Numbered from the stretch's first letter, positions 1 to 8,674 are shown. The stretch: DNA of 11,214 bases from a bacterium (GCA_004562395.1 SFQY01000041.1:1-11214), one strand, 5' to 3'. Numbers and translations are program-made. Notes: generated from the sequence alone by a model not told the origin.

Positions 1-40
1 AAAACGGATTGCCACGTCGCTGCGCTCCTCGCAATGACAG
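1..40 (-). repeat. Dispersed TCATTGCGAG-type intergenic repeat
   Basis: Read on the minus strand this stretch begins CTGTCATTGCGAGGAGCG and ends GTGGCAATCCGTTTT, with the short complementary ends ATTGC and GCAAT. I recall this general pattern as a common dispersed intergenic repeat in many bacterial genomes, including gut Clostridia. Only one copy is in the window, so its repeat status rests on recognition and not on a second copy seen here. It lies about 120 bases beyond the uvrA stop codon and may extend past the left edge. It has no coding potential that I can support. Confidence 0.5.
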
Positions 41-50
41 AGGTAGACGG

Positions 51-67
51 TACCTTGGTGCTTAAGT
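51..67 (+). repeat. Remnant of the right-edge palindromic repeat, palindrome centre missing
   Basis: The bases TACCTTGGTGCTTAAGT match positions 11050-11078 on the same strand, except that the 12-base palindrome centre (CCCCCGGGGGAA) found there is absent. The 11-base part GGTGCTTAAGT is identical at 57-67 and 11068-11078. It sits next to a separate, oppositely oriented copy of the same repeat family at 80-162. Precise loss of a palindrome centre is a known outcome of replication slippage; that this happened here is inference from a single pair. Confidence 0.4.
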
Positions 68-79
68 TGATGACATTGC

Positions 80-162
80 CCCCCGGGGGAAGGTATTGTG
101 CGGCACTCATCCCATCAAATTCCAATTGATCGAATAGCTGTGCAAAACCGATATGCACATTT
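80..162 (-). repeat. Dispersed ~80-nt repeat, copy A (inverted relative to copy B)
   Basis: On the minus strand, 162-122 aligns without gaps to 10986-11026 on the plus strand with 33 of 41 identical bases (shared core CATATCGGTTTT, then CAGCT and CGAT). After a 22-base variable spacer, 99-80 is identical over 20 bases to 11046-11065, ending in the CCCCCGGGGG core. The copy begins right at the uvrA stop codon and so forms the immediate 3' flank of uvrA. In this copy the left arm of the long palindrome is degraded, leaving only CCCCCGGGGG with AAGGT on one side. No T-rich terminator follows uvrA, so this palindrome may be the only structure available to end its transcript. Confidence 0.7.
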
Positions 163-2990
163 TATTTTTCCAGATAGGGCTTCAGATACTGTCCCGTATA
201 GCTGCCCTCCACTGCGGCCACTTCCTCGGGAGTTCCGGTGGCAACCACATAGCCGCCGCCGTCGCCCCCCTCCGGTCCCAGGTCGATGAGATAGTCGGCG
301 GTTTTGATCACGTCCAGATTGTGTTCGATGACCAGCACCGTATTTCCGGCATCCACCAGACGCTGCAGGACTTCGATCAGCTTGTGGACATCGGCGGAAT
401 GGAGGCCCGTTGTGGGCTCATCCAGAATATAAATGGTCTTTCCGGTGGACACTCTGGCCAGCTCCGTTGCCAGCTTCACCCGCTGGGCTTCACCGCCGGA
501 CAGGGTCGTGCTGGACTGTCCCAGCTTCACATATCCAAGACCCACCTCCACCAGGGTCTGGGCCTTCCGCCGGATCTTCGGCAGATTCTCAAAGAAGTCC
601 ACTGCCTCCTCCGCGGTCATGTCCAGGACCTGGGCGATGTTCTTGCCCTTGTACTGAACCTCCAGGGTCTCCCGGTTGTACCGGCTGCCGTGACAGACCT
701 CGCAGGGGACATAGACATCCGCCAGGAAATGCATCTCGATCTTCACCAGGCCGTCGCCGCAGCAGGCCTCACACCGTCCGCCCTTGACGTTGAAGGAGAA
801 CCGCCCCGGACCGTAACCCCGGATCTTGGCGTCATTGGTGGAGGCAAACAGGTCCCGGATGTCATTGAACAGGCCTGTGTAGGTGGCAGGGTTGGAACGG
901 GGGGTTCTGCCGATGGGGCTCTGGTCAATATCGATAACCTTGTCCAGCTGTTCCACTCCCTCGATGCACCGGCAGGCGCCCGGATGGGTCCGGGCATGGT
1001 TCAGCTTCCCCAGAAGCGTCTTGTTCAGCACCTCGTTCACCAGGCTGGACTTTCCGGAGCCGGACACGCCGGTAACACAGACGAAGGACCCCAGAGGGAT
1101 GTCCACATCGATATTCTTCAGGTTGTTTTCACTGGCTTCCCGGATCCGGAGGGTACCGCCGTTTCCCGCTCTTCTGGAAGAAGGGACGGGGATCTTCTTC
1201 ACGCCGGAAAGATACTGGCCGGTAATGGACCGGGGGCAGGAGACGATATCCTCCAGAGATCCAGCCGCCACGATCTCTCCGCCGTGGCTTCCCGCGCCGG
1301 GACCTACATCCACGATATAGTCCGCCGCCCGCATGGTATCCTCGTCATGCTCCACCACGATCAGGGTATTGCCCAGATCCCGCAGGTGTTTCAGGGTCAT
1401 CAGCAGCTTATCGTTATCCCGCTGGTGCAGGCCGATGGAGGGCTCGTCCAGAATATACAGCACTCCCATGAGGGAAGAGCCGATCTGGGTCGCCAGACGG
1501 ATACGCTGGCTCTCACCGCCGGAGAGGGTGCCTGCCGCCCGGGAAAGCGTCAGATAGCTCAGTCCCACGTCGGACAAAAACTGCAGCCGGGAGCGGATCT
1601 CCTTGACGATCTGGGCTGCCACCAGGGCCATATTTCCCTCCAGGTGCAGCTCCTCCATGAATTTCAGCTCGTCCCGCACGCTCATGCGGCAGAAATCCAT
1701 GATGCCGATGCCGCCCACGGTCACCGCCCGGGCAATATCGGAAAGGCGGTCCCCATGGCACTGGGGACAGGGGGCGGTGGCCATGCATTCCTCCAGCTCC
1801 TTGCGGACGGAATCCGACTGGGTCTCCTTGTAGCGGCGGGTGATGTTGTTCAGAATACCCTCAAAGGGCTGCTCCAGCACCCCCATGCCGGTGCCCCGGT
1901 TATAGGTCATGCGCAGCTTTTCTCCCTTGGTGCCGTACAGGATCACATCCATGACCGCCGGGGAAAGCTCCTTCACGGGAACGGTCAGGGAGAAGTGGTA
2001 TTTCTGGGCCAGCGCCTCAAAATACATCCGGAAAATGGAATCCGTCCGGGCACTCTGCCAGCCGGAGGCCTGGATGGCCCCGTCGAAAATGGACTTGTCC
2101 TTATCCGGGATCACCAGGTCGGCATCCGCCACCAGCCGGAAGCCCAAACCAGTACAGCTGGGGCAGGCGCCGCTGGGGTTGTTGAAGGAGAACATTCTGG
2201 GCTCCAGCTCCGTCAGGCTGATGCCGCAGTCTTCACAGGCGTAATTCTGGGAAAAGCTCAGTTCCTCCCCGGTGGAGGGAAGCTCAATGGTGACCAGCCC
2301 TGAGGAATGGCTGCAGGCCGTTTCGATGGAGTCCGTCAGACGGCGCCGCAGGCCCTCCTTCAGCACCAGCCGGTCCACCACCAGATCGATGTTGTGCTTT
2401 TTATTTTTCTCGCACTTGATCTCTTCCGTCAGATCATACAGGATCCCATCCACCCGGACCCGGGCAAAGCCGGACTTTCTGGCATCCTCAAAAACCTTTT
2501 TATGCTCACCCTTTTTGCCCCGGATCACGGGAGACAGCACCAGGAAGCGGGTCCCCTCTCCCAGAGCCTCCACCCGGTCCACGATCTGATCGATGGTCTG
2601 GCGGCGGATCTCCCTGCCGCATTTGGGGCAGTGGGGAATGCCCACCCTGGCCCAGAGAAGGCGCAGATAGTCATATATTTCCGTCACCGTTCCCACGGTG
2701 GAGCGGGGATTCTTGGAGGTGGTCTTCTGGTCAATGGATATGGCGGGAGAAAGGCCGTCAATGGCGTCCACATCCGGCTTGTCCATCTGTCCCAGGAACT
2801 GCCGGGCGTAGGAGCTGAGGCTCTCCACATACCGCCGCTGTCCCTCGGCATAAATGGTGTCGAAGGCCAGGCTGGATTTTCCGGAGCCGGAAAGGCCGGT
2901 GAACACCACCAGCTTATCTCTGGGAATCGTCAGATTCACATTCTTCAGGTTGTTCTCCCGGGCACCCTGAATTCGGATCGTATCGTTCAT
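162..2990 (-). CDS. uvrA: UvrA, excinuclease ABC subunit A
   Basis: UvrA is the ATP-driven damage sensor of nucleotide excision repair. It dimerises, scans DNA, loads UvrB, and is recruited by Mfd at stalled RNA polymerase. The 942-residue product is full length (the E. coli protein has 940). Two ABC ATPase modules are visible: Walker A GLSGSGKS at 32-39 and GVSGSGKS at 641-648, signatures LSGGESQ at 489 and LSGGEAQ at 830, and Walker B ending LDEP around 515 and 857. Zinc-binding cysteines are C252/C255/C276/C279 and C740/C743/C763/C766; an extra C744 directly follows the second pair. The UvrB-binding segment TVGTVTEIYDYL is present near residue 100. The start is supported by AGGAG six bases upstream (2997-3001). 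The gene stands alone on the minus strand, diverging from prs. I see no LexA-type GAAC-N4-GTTC box in its upstream region. No frameshift or missing motif was found. Confidence 0.98.
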   Translation of the reverse strand: MNDTIRIQGARENNLKNVNLTIPRDKLVVFTGLSGSGKSSLAFDTIYAEGQRRYVESLSSYARQFLGQMDKPDVDAIDGLSPAISIDQKTTSKNPRSTVGTVTEIYDYLRLLWARVGIPHCPKCGREIRRQTIDQIVDRVEALGEGTRFLVLSPVIRGKKGEHKKVFEDARKSGFARVRVDGILYDLTEEIKCEKNKKHNIDLVVDRLVLKEGLRRRLTDSIETACSHSSGLVTIELPSTGEELSFSQNYACEDCGISLTELEPRMFSFNNPSGACPSCTGLGFRLVADADLVIPDKDKSIFDGAIQASGWQSARTDSIFRMYFEALAQKYHFSLTVPVKELSPAVMDVILYGTKGEKLRMTYNRGTGMGVLEQPFEGILNNITRRYKETQSDSVRKELEECMATAPCPQCHGDRLSDIARAVTVGGIGIMDFCRMSVRDELKFMEELHLEGNMALVAAQIVKEIRSRLQFLSDVGLSYLTLSRAAGTLSGGESQRIRLATQIGSSLMGVLYILDEPSIGLHQRDNDKLLMTLKHLRDLGNTLIVVEHDEDTMRAADYIVDVGPGAGSHGGEIVAAGSLEDIVSCPRSITGQYLSGVKKIPVPSSRRAGNGGTLRIREASENNLKNIDVDIPLGSFVCVTGVSGSGKSSLVNEVLNKTLLGKLNHARTHPGACRCIEGVEQLDKVIDIDQSPIGRTPRSNPATYTGLFNDIRDLFASTNDAKIRGYGPGRFSFNVKGGRCEACCGDGLVKIEMHFLADVYVPCEVCHGSRYNRETLEVQYKGKNIAQVLDMTAEEAVDFFENLPKIRRKAQTLVEVGLGYVKLGQSSTTLSGGEAQRVKLATELARVSTGKTIYILDEPTTGLHSADVHKLIEVLQRLVDAGNTVLVIEHNLDVIKTADYLIDLGPEGGDGGGYVVATGTPEEVAAVEGSYTGQYLKPYLEK

Positions 2991-3026
2991 AGCATACTCC
3001 TGTCTGTGTACAATTTCACTCCCAAT

Positions 3027-3055
3027 AGTATATCACACATTTAAAAAAGTCACAA
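3027..3055 (-). promoter_or_regulatory. uvrA promoter (sigma-A type, extended -10)
   Basis: On the minus strand TTGTGA (3055-3050) lies 17 bases upstream of TATACT (3032-3027). The -10 is preceded by TGA, giving an extended -10 (TGnTATACT). The -35 matches the TTGACA consensus at four of six positions. The -10 is about 36 bases ahead of the uvrA start codon, which leaves a short 5' leader containing the AGGAG ribosome site. No repressor operator is evident. Confidence 0.7.
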
Positions 3056-3220
3056 GCTATTTTTCAAACAAAATTTCGTTTTTCTGCTCTGCAGCCGGTG
3101 CCACGTCCTTGGATTTCCGGATAAAAACGTATGCTTTTCCTGGGAAAACGGTGTGGAATACCGCCCAGAACCCCTCTGTTTTATTGGTTTTTTTTGGGTA
3201 TTTTTTCCGTTCTTCTCCTG

Positions 3221-3250
3221 TTGCATTTCCCGGGACAGGAATGATATAAT
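3221..3250 (+). promoter_or_regulatory. prs promoter (extended -10)
   Basis: A perfect TATAAT at 3245-3250 is preceded by TGA (extended -10). TTGCAT at 3221-3226 lies 18 bases upstream as a weak -35 (three of six). Transcription should start near 3257, giving a leader of about 105 bases before the prs start codon. This promoter probably serves prs and pth, and perhaps mfd by read-through, because no convincing promoter was found in front of pth or mfd. Confidence 0.75.
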
Positions 3251-3262
3251 AAGAAAAATACA

Positions 3263-3331
3263 GACCGTGTCCGATCCGGTTCTGACCGGGACGGTCAGTA
3301 TGAAAAAAGCCTTCCGCCCGGTTTGCGGGCG
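3263..3331 (+). promoter_or_regulatory. Structured prs leader with two stem-loops
   Basis: Two hairpins can be drawn in the prs leader. The first pairs GACCGT (3263-3268) with ACGGTC (3291-3296) and contains an inner CCGGT/ACCGG stem closed by a TCTG loop. The second is a perfect six-base stem, CGCCCG (3315-3320) and CGGGCG (3326-3331), with a five-base loop. The second hairpin is followed by an A-rich stretch, not T residues, so it is not an intrinsic terminator in the prs direction. I do not recognise a known riboswitch class. A possible 11-codon open frame (3300-3335) overlaps the second hairpin. Confidence 0.45.
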
Positions 3332-3361
3332 ATAAAAAGAATAAAGCGAGGTATGCATTCG

Positions 3362-4327
<966 letters not shown>

Positions 4328-4330
4328 CCG

Positions 4331-4927
4331 ATGCTGAACAAATCCTCCAACGAAAGCTGGCTCATCGTCGGGTTGGGCAATCCCGGCACCGAGTACCAGC
4401 GTACCCGCCACAACTGCGGCTTCCGGGCTCTGGATATTCTGGCGGAGCAGCTTGGCTGCAAGGTGGACAGGCTGAAATTTCAGGGCCTGTACACCCAGGT
4501 CAATTACGGCGGCAGAAAGCTTTTCCTGCTGAAGCCCCAGACCTACATGAATCTGTCCGGGCGTTCGGTTTTACAGCTCTCCGTCTATTTCGGTATCCCG
4601 CCTCAGCGGATTATCGTGATGTTTGACGACATCTCATTGGAGCCGGGACGGCTTCGGGTCCGGGCTGAAGGCTCTGCCGGCGGACACAACGGGATCAAAT
4701 CCATCATTCAGGAGCTGGGCAGCCAGGCGTTTCCCCGGGTCAAGATCGGCGTCGGGGCAAAGCCGAATCCCGACTTTGACCTGGCTGACTGGGTACTTTC
4801 CACCTTCTCCGCCAGTGAGGAAAAGGCCCTTGCGGTATCGCTGAAAAACGCCGCCGAAGCGGCCCTCACCATCGTCGACCACGGCGTTCCGGAGGCGGCC
4901 AACCGCTTCAACGGAAGCAAACCATAG
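4331..4927 (+). CDS. pth: Peptidyl-tRNA hydrolase
   Basis: Pth cleaves the ester bond of peptidyl-tRNAs that drop off ribosomes, recycling tRNA; it is usually essential. The 198-residue product matches the family length. All catalytic and substrate-binding positions known from E. coli Pth are recognisable: N17 and H27 in GLGNPGTEYQRTRHN, N74 in KPQTYMNLSG, D99 in MFDDISLEPG, and H119/N120 in GSAGGHNG. The start is three bases after the prs stop, with a GGAG inside the end of prs (4315-4318) twelve bases upstream, which suggests translational coupling. The pth-mfd order is conserved in Gram-positive bacteria, though in Bacillus the small gene fin lies between them and here no such gene is evident. 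Confidence 0.96.
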   Translation: MLNKSSNESWLIVGLGNPGTEYQRTRHNCGFRALDILAEQLGCKVDRLKFQGLYTQVNYGGRKLFLLKPQTYMNLSGRSVLQLSVYFGIPPQRIIVMFDDISLEPGRLRVRAEGSAGGHNGIKSIIQELGSQAFPRVKIGVGAKPNPDFDLADWVLSTFSASEEKALAVSLKNAAEAALTIVDHGVPEAANRFNGSKP

Positions 4928-4950
4928 GAAAAATCCTGTCGAAAAAGCCA

Positions 4951-4979
4951 CGGAAAGGGGGCATCCTGCCCTCTTTCCG
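4951..4979 (+). terminator. Strong stem-loop after pth, terminator or attenuator candidate
   Basis: The left arm 4951-4963 pairs with 4967-4979 over 13 positions with one G-T wobble and a three-base loop (TCC), 23 bases after the pth stop codon. In the plus direction it is followed by CTTTGCC, so the T tract of a canonical intrinsic terminator is missing. On the minus strand it is followed after three bases by GGCTTTTTC, a better tract, but no minus-strand gene ends here. It could reduce read-through into mfd, protect the prs-pth mRNA 3' end, or be part of a repeat. Confidence 0.5.
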
Positions 4980-5043
4980 CTTTGCCGCGTTCCCCAAACC
5001 ATCCCATGACGCCAACCTTTCCTGCGAAAAGGATCGTTTCCAA

Positions 5044-5122
5044 CCGCCCTGCGTTGGGTACGATGCGGGACGGCAGATGGTACGCAAGCCGGTCCTGTAA
5101 CGGATCTTTTCTCCCGTGACCG
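5044..5122 (+). other. Two further stem-loops in the pth-mfd spacer
   Basis: Stem 5044-5056 pairs with 5061-5073 over 13 positions (one mismatch, three wobbles, four-base loop). A second structure pairs CGGTC (5090-5094) with GACCG (5118-5122) and ACGG (5100-5103) with CCGT (5114-5117), leaving a five-base bulge. They lie between the pth hairpin and the mfd ribosome site. No T tract follows either. The stretch contains no coding frame with a ribosome site and no convincing promoter. It may be a structured mfd leader or a decayed dispersed repeat. Confidence 0.35.
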
Positions 5123-5136
5123 AATCGTTGCCAAAA

Positions 5137-5142
5137 AAGAGG
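5137..5142 (+). promoter_or_regulatory. mfd ribosome binding site that decides the start codon
   Basis: AAGAGG at 5137-5142 is two bases from an ATG at 5145 but eight bases from the in-frame ATG at 5151. The spacing favours 5151 as the true start, with the codon at 5145 too close to the ribosome site to be used efficiently. Confidence 0.65.
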
Positions 5143-5150
5143 TAATGCAT

Positions 5151-8100
5151 ATGGAACAGCTTTTATCCCTGCTCAAAACCATACCCGAATACACCGCCCT
5201 GACGGCCTCTCTCCAGGCCGGGGAAAGCGCCGCCGTCACCGGTATCGGACAGATCAACCGCAGTCATATGATCGCGGGTCTGTGCCGGGATCTGAACCGG
5301 CCCATGGTCATCCTGTGCCAGGACGACATGGCAGCCCGGAGAATGCAGGAGGAACTGAAGGGCTTTCTGGGGGAATCGGCCCCCATTCTCCCCGGCCGGG
5401 AGCTGACTCTTTACGACGCCGCCGTGGTATCCCGTGCCTGGGAACAGAAGCGGCTGCGGCAGCTCTATGACCTGGCACAAGGCAGAACACCCCTTCAGAT
5501 TCTGACCTGGGAATCCCTCAGCCTTCGTACCATGCCTCCCGCGGTGCTGATGGACGCGGCCTTTACTCTGGAGGTGGGGCAGGAATACACCCTGGAGGAC
5601 TTGATCCGCAAGCTCACCGCGGCAGGCTACAGCCGCTGCGGCATGGTGGAGGGAAGCGGACAGTTCGCCATCCGGGGCGGAATCATCGATATCTTCTCCC
5701 CTGCCGCCGATCAGCCCATCCGTGCGGAATTTTTCGGAGACGAACTGGATACCATGGGCTATTTCGATCCCGACACCCAGCGGCGCAGCGAAAACATCGA
5801 TTCCGTTACCGTGCTGCCGGTGGGCGAAACCCAACCCAGCCTCCATCCCAGGGGGATCCCGGGGCTGTGCAGGGATCTTTCCTCCCTCATCGCCCGTCAG
5901 AAGCGCAGGAAAAATCTCAACGAGCCCTTGATCGCCACCCTGGAAAAGGACCTGGAAAAGTACGAAAACGGGGTAAGCAATCCCGCTTCCGACCGGTATA
6001 TGGCCCTGATTTATCCGGAAATGGCAACGGCCCTGGACTATCTGCCCAGGGATGCCGTTTTTGTCATCTGCGATCACGCCAGCCTTCACCGGGCTTCCCG
6101 GACCCGCACCGAAGAAGTTGGCATGCAGCTGGACAGCATGCTCCAGGGTGGTCTGGTGGCCGGGGAGCTTTGCGACTATGTGTGCCAGTGGGAGGATCTC
6201 TGCCGGAGACTCCGGGGCCGGACGGCTGTGTATTTTGACGCCTTCGGCGGCACCTCCTATCCCGAGGACTGTCCTCCCAAGCAGCTGTTCCCCATGACCG
6301 CCAAGCAGCTGCCCGGCTACGGCGGCAATCTGGACACCGCCGCCTCGGACCTGCTTCACTACCAGAAAATGGAATTCGGTTCTCTGGTTCTCTGCGGCTC
6401 CCGGCACCGTGCCGAGATGCTTCAGCAGATGCTCCGGGAGAAAAGCATCTCCGCCTTCCTGTGCATCCCCCTGACCTCTCTTCCCAAACCCGGCCAGATC
6501 CTTCTGTGTGACGGGACCCTTCCCTTCGGTATGGAATACCCCCTGTCCCGGATCGCCATTCTGACAGAGGGGCAATTTGTGGCCCGCAGCGAGCCGAAGC
6601 GAAAGGCCGCCAAGAAAACCGCCACCAACCGGCAAAAGCTGAACTCCTTTACGGATCTGACCCCGGGAGACCTGGTGGTCCACGAGAATTACGGCATCGG
6701 CCGCTTCGTGGCCATGGAGCAGATCAAGGTGGACGGCGCCGTCAAGGACTATATCAAGATCGCCTATCAGGGCAGCGACACCCTTTTCGTCCCCGCCACC
6801 CAGCTGGACCTGGTCAGCAAGTACATCGGCGGCGGTGGAGAGGATGCCACCGTTAAGCTGAACAAGATCGGCTCCGACGCCTGGCAGAAAACCAAGGCCA
6901 AGGCCCGGAAGGCCGCCAAGGATATGGCCGGGGAGCTGATTCAGCTTTACGCCGCCCGGAAGCGGCAACCGGGATACGCCTTCTCCGCCGATACCCCATG
7001 GCAGAAGGAATTTGAAGACAACTTCCCCTACCCCGAAACCGACGACCAGCTGCGCTGCATCGCGGACATCAAGCGTGACATGGAGGCTCCCACTCCCATG
7101 GACCGGCTGCTCTGCGGCGATGTGGGCTTCGGCAAAACCGAGGTCGCCCTCCGGGCGGTGATGAAGGCCGTCATGGACGGCAAGCAGACAGCGATCCTGG
7201 TGCCCACCACGGTGCTGGCCCAGCAGCACTATCAAACTGCCGTAGCCCGGTTCCGGGGCTTCCCGGTGAATATCGACGTACTGAGCCGGTTCCGGACCCC
7301 AAAGATGCAGCAGCGCACCCTGCAGAACCTCCGCTCCGGCAGCGTGGACCTGATCATCGGCACCCACAAGCTGCTGCAAAAGAGCGTCCAGTTCAAGGAC
7401 CTGGGATTGCTGATCATTGACGAGGAACAGCGCTTCGGCGTCAGCCACAAGGAGCGGCTGAAGGAAATGTCCAAGGGTGTGGACGTGCTGACCCTGTCCG
7501 CCACCCCCATTCCCCGAACCCTGAACATGGCCCTCTCCGGCCTGCGGGATATGTCCACCATCGAGGAGCCTCCCGCGGACCGGTATCCCGTTCAGACCTT
7601 CGTCATGGAGCATAACGACGCGGTCATCGACGACGCCATCCGCCGGGAGATCGAGCGGGGCGGCCAGGTCTACTATCTGCACAACCGGACCGAGACCATC
7701 GACCAGTGCGCCTCCGCTCTGAAGCGGCGGATCCCCGGTCTGACCGTAGCCGTTGCCCATGGGCAGATGGGCGAGGACGCCCTGAGCGACGTGATGCAGT
7801 CCATGACCGAGGGAGAGATCCAGGTGCTGGTCTGCACCACCATCATCGAAACGGGTCTGGATATTCCCAACGTCAACACCCTGATCATCGAAAACGCGGA
7901 CCGTTTCGGCCTGTCCCAGCTGCACCAGCTCCGGGGCCGGGTAGGCCGCTCCACCCGCCACGCCTATGCCTATTTCACCTACCGCCCGGACAAAAACCTG
8001 ACGGAAATCGCGGAGAAGCGGCTGTCCGCCATCCGGGACTTTGCCGAATTCGGCTCCGGTTTCAAGATCGCCATGCGGGACCTGGAGATCCGGGGCGCCG

Positions 8101-8663
8101 GCAACCTGCTGGGTGCGGAGCAGTCCGGCCACATGTCCAGCGTTGGTTATGACATGTATCTGAAGCTGCTGGATGAGGCGGTTCTGGAGGAACGGGGAGA
8201 AGCGCCTCAGGCTCCCGATTGCACCGCCGACCTGAATGTCACCGCCAATGTGGACAAGAACTATGTCTCCCGGGGAGAGGAGCGGATGGATCTGTACCGC
8301 CGCATGGCCGCTGTCCGCACCCAGGAGGACGCCGACGATCTGCTGGACGAGATCGTGGACCGCTACGGCGAGCCTCCCAAGGGCGTGCTGAACCTCATCG
8401 ACATCGCCCTGCTCCGGGCCAAGGCCCGGGAGGTGGGGATCAAGGACATCCGCCAGAAGTCCGGCGACGTTCTGTTTACCCTGGCCCGGCTGGATCTGGA
8501 GGCCGTGGGCGCTCTGTGTGCCGATCCGGACTACAAGGCCAGAGTCACCTTCCTGCCCAATGCCAAGGAGCCCACTCTGCGGCTGAAGCTGTCTGATCGT
8601 GTGGACAGCCTGAAGCAGAGCAAGATCTTCATCGACCATTACCGCGGCTGCGTCAATTCTTAA
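5151..8663 (+). CDS. mfd: Mfd, transcription-repair coupling factor
   Basis: Mfd is a double-stranded DNA translocase that pushes RNA polymerase off lesions and recruits UvrA, launching transcription-coupled repair. The 1170-residue product is full length (B. subtilis 1177, E. coli 1148). The N-terminal third is the UvrB-like module, with FFGDELDTMGYFDPDTQRR near 190-210. The RNA-polymerase-interacting domain starts around 503 (LTPGDLVVHENYGIGRF). The RecG-like motor has Walker A GDVGFGKT at 656-663, Walker B DEEQ at 757-760, SATPIPRT from 783 and motif VI QLRGRVGR at 926-933. The C-terminal UvrA-inhibitory D7 domain occupies roughly 1030-1135. All helicase motifs are intact. It lies 223 bases after pth and 131 bases before the VanW gene, which has its own promoter. 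No convincing mfd promoter was found, so expression probably depends on read-through from prs-pth. Confidence 0.98.
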   Translation: MEQLLSLLKTIPEYTALTASLQAGESAAVTGIGQINRSHMIAGLCRDLNRPMVILCQDDMAARRMQEELKGFLGESAPILPGRELTLYDAAVVSRAWEQKRLRQLYDLAQGRTPLQILTWESLSLRTMPPAVLMDAAFTLEVGQEYTLEDLIRKLTAAGYSRCGMVEGSGQFAIRGGIIDIFSPAADQPIRAEFFGDELDTMGYFDPDTQRRSENIDSVTVLPVGETQPSLHPRGIPGLCRDLSSLIARQKRRKNLNEPLIATLEKDLEKYENGVSNPASDRYMALIYPEMATALDYLPRDAVFVICDHASLHRASRTRTEEVGMQLDSMLQGGLVAGELCDYVCQWEDLCRRLRGRTAVYFDAFGGTSYPEDCPPKQLFPMTAKQLPGYGGNLDTAASDLLHYQKMEFGSLVLCGSRHRAEMLQQMLREKSISAFLCIPLTSLPKPGQILLCDGTLPFGMEYPLSRIAILTEGQFVARSEPKRKAAKKTATNRQKLNSFTDLTPGDLVVHENYGIGRFVAMEQIKVDGAVKDYIKIAYQGSDTLFVPATQLDLVSKYIGGGGEDATVKLNKIGSDAWQKTKAKARKAAKDMAGELIQLYAARKRQPGYAFSADTPWQKEFEDNFPYPETDDQLRCIADIKRDMEAPTPMDRLLCGDVGFGKTEVALRAVMKAVMDGKQTAILVPTTVLAQQHYQTAVARFRGFPVNIDVLSRFRTPKMQQRTLQNLRSGSVDLIIGTHKLLQKSVQFKDLGLLIIDEEQRFGVSHKERLKEMSKGVDVLTLSATPIPRTLNMALSGLRDMSTIEEPPADRYPVQTFVMEHNDAVIDDAIRREIERGGQVYYLHNRTETIDQCASALKRRIPGLTVAVAHGQMGEDALSDVMQSMTEGEIQVLVCTTIIETGLDIPNVNTLIIENADRFGLSQLHQLRGRVGRSTRHAYAYFTYRPDKNLTEIAEKRLSAIRDFAEFGSGFKIAMRDLEIRGAGNLLGAEQSGHMSSVGYDMYLKLLDEAVLEERGEAPQAPDCTADLNVTANVDKNYVSRGEERMDLYRRMAAVRTQEDADDLLDEIVDRYGEPPKGVLNLIDIALLRAKAREVGIKDIRQKSGDVLFTLARLDLEAVGALCADPDYKARVTFLPNAKEPTLRLKLSDRVDSLKQSKIFIDHYRGCVNS

Positions 8664-8674
8664 CAGAACATCAA

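Larger units (their letters stand above)
2991..3361. other. Divergent uvrA-prs intergenic region
   Basis: These 371 bases contain no gene I can support and are clearly more AT-rich than the flanking genes, with long T runs around 3188-3206. They hold the uvrA ribosome site and promoter (2997-3055, minus), the prs promoter (3221-3250, plus), and a structured prs leader (about 3257-3361). Between about 3060 and 3215 I see no promoter, hairpin, operator or coding signal. The two promoters point away from each other and are about 170 bases apart, so they do not overlap and could be controlled separately. Confidence 0.8.

Noticed and set aside
153..2303. 716-codon plus-strand frame opposite uvrA
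   Set aside because: Shadow of UvrA. Its Gly/His/Leu/Gln-rich translation is typical of an antisense frame and it has no ribosome site.
2991..3100. LexA/SOS box upstream of uvrA
   Set aside because: uvrA is SOS-controlled in many bacteria, but I found no GAAC-N4-GTTC or similar palindrome near the promoter.
3050..3358. 102-codon minus-strand frame in the uvrA-prs spacer
   Set aside because: It spans the prs promoter and leader and reaches the uvrA -35. It has no plausible ribosome site, and its composition looks random.
5037..5064. Possible mfd promoter (TTTCCA, 16 bases, TACGAT)
   Set aside because: Both boxes are poor matches, there is no TGn extension, and the site lies inside a predicted stem-loop, unlike the four clear promoters in the window.
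5006..5119. 37-codon plus-strand frame in the pth-mfd spacer (a possible fin-like gene)
   Set aside because: No ribosome site precedes its ATG, it overlaps two predicted stem-loops, and the translation has none of the cysteines expected of a Fin zinc-ribbon protein arranged in pairs.
5163..8639. 1158-codon open frame antisense to nearly all of mfd
   Set aside because: Mfd on the plus strand has every expected motif. The antisense frame stays open because the mfd codon choice avoids TTA, CTA and TCA, as happens in GC-rich genes. Its translation is low-complexity and matches no family that I recognise.
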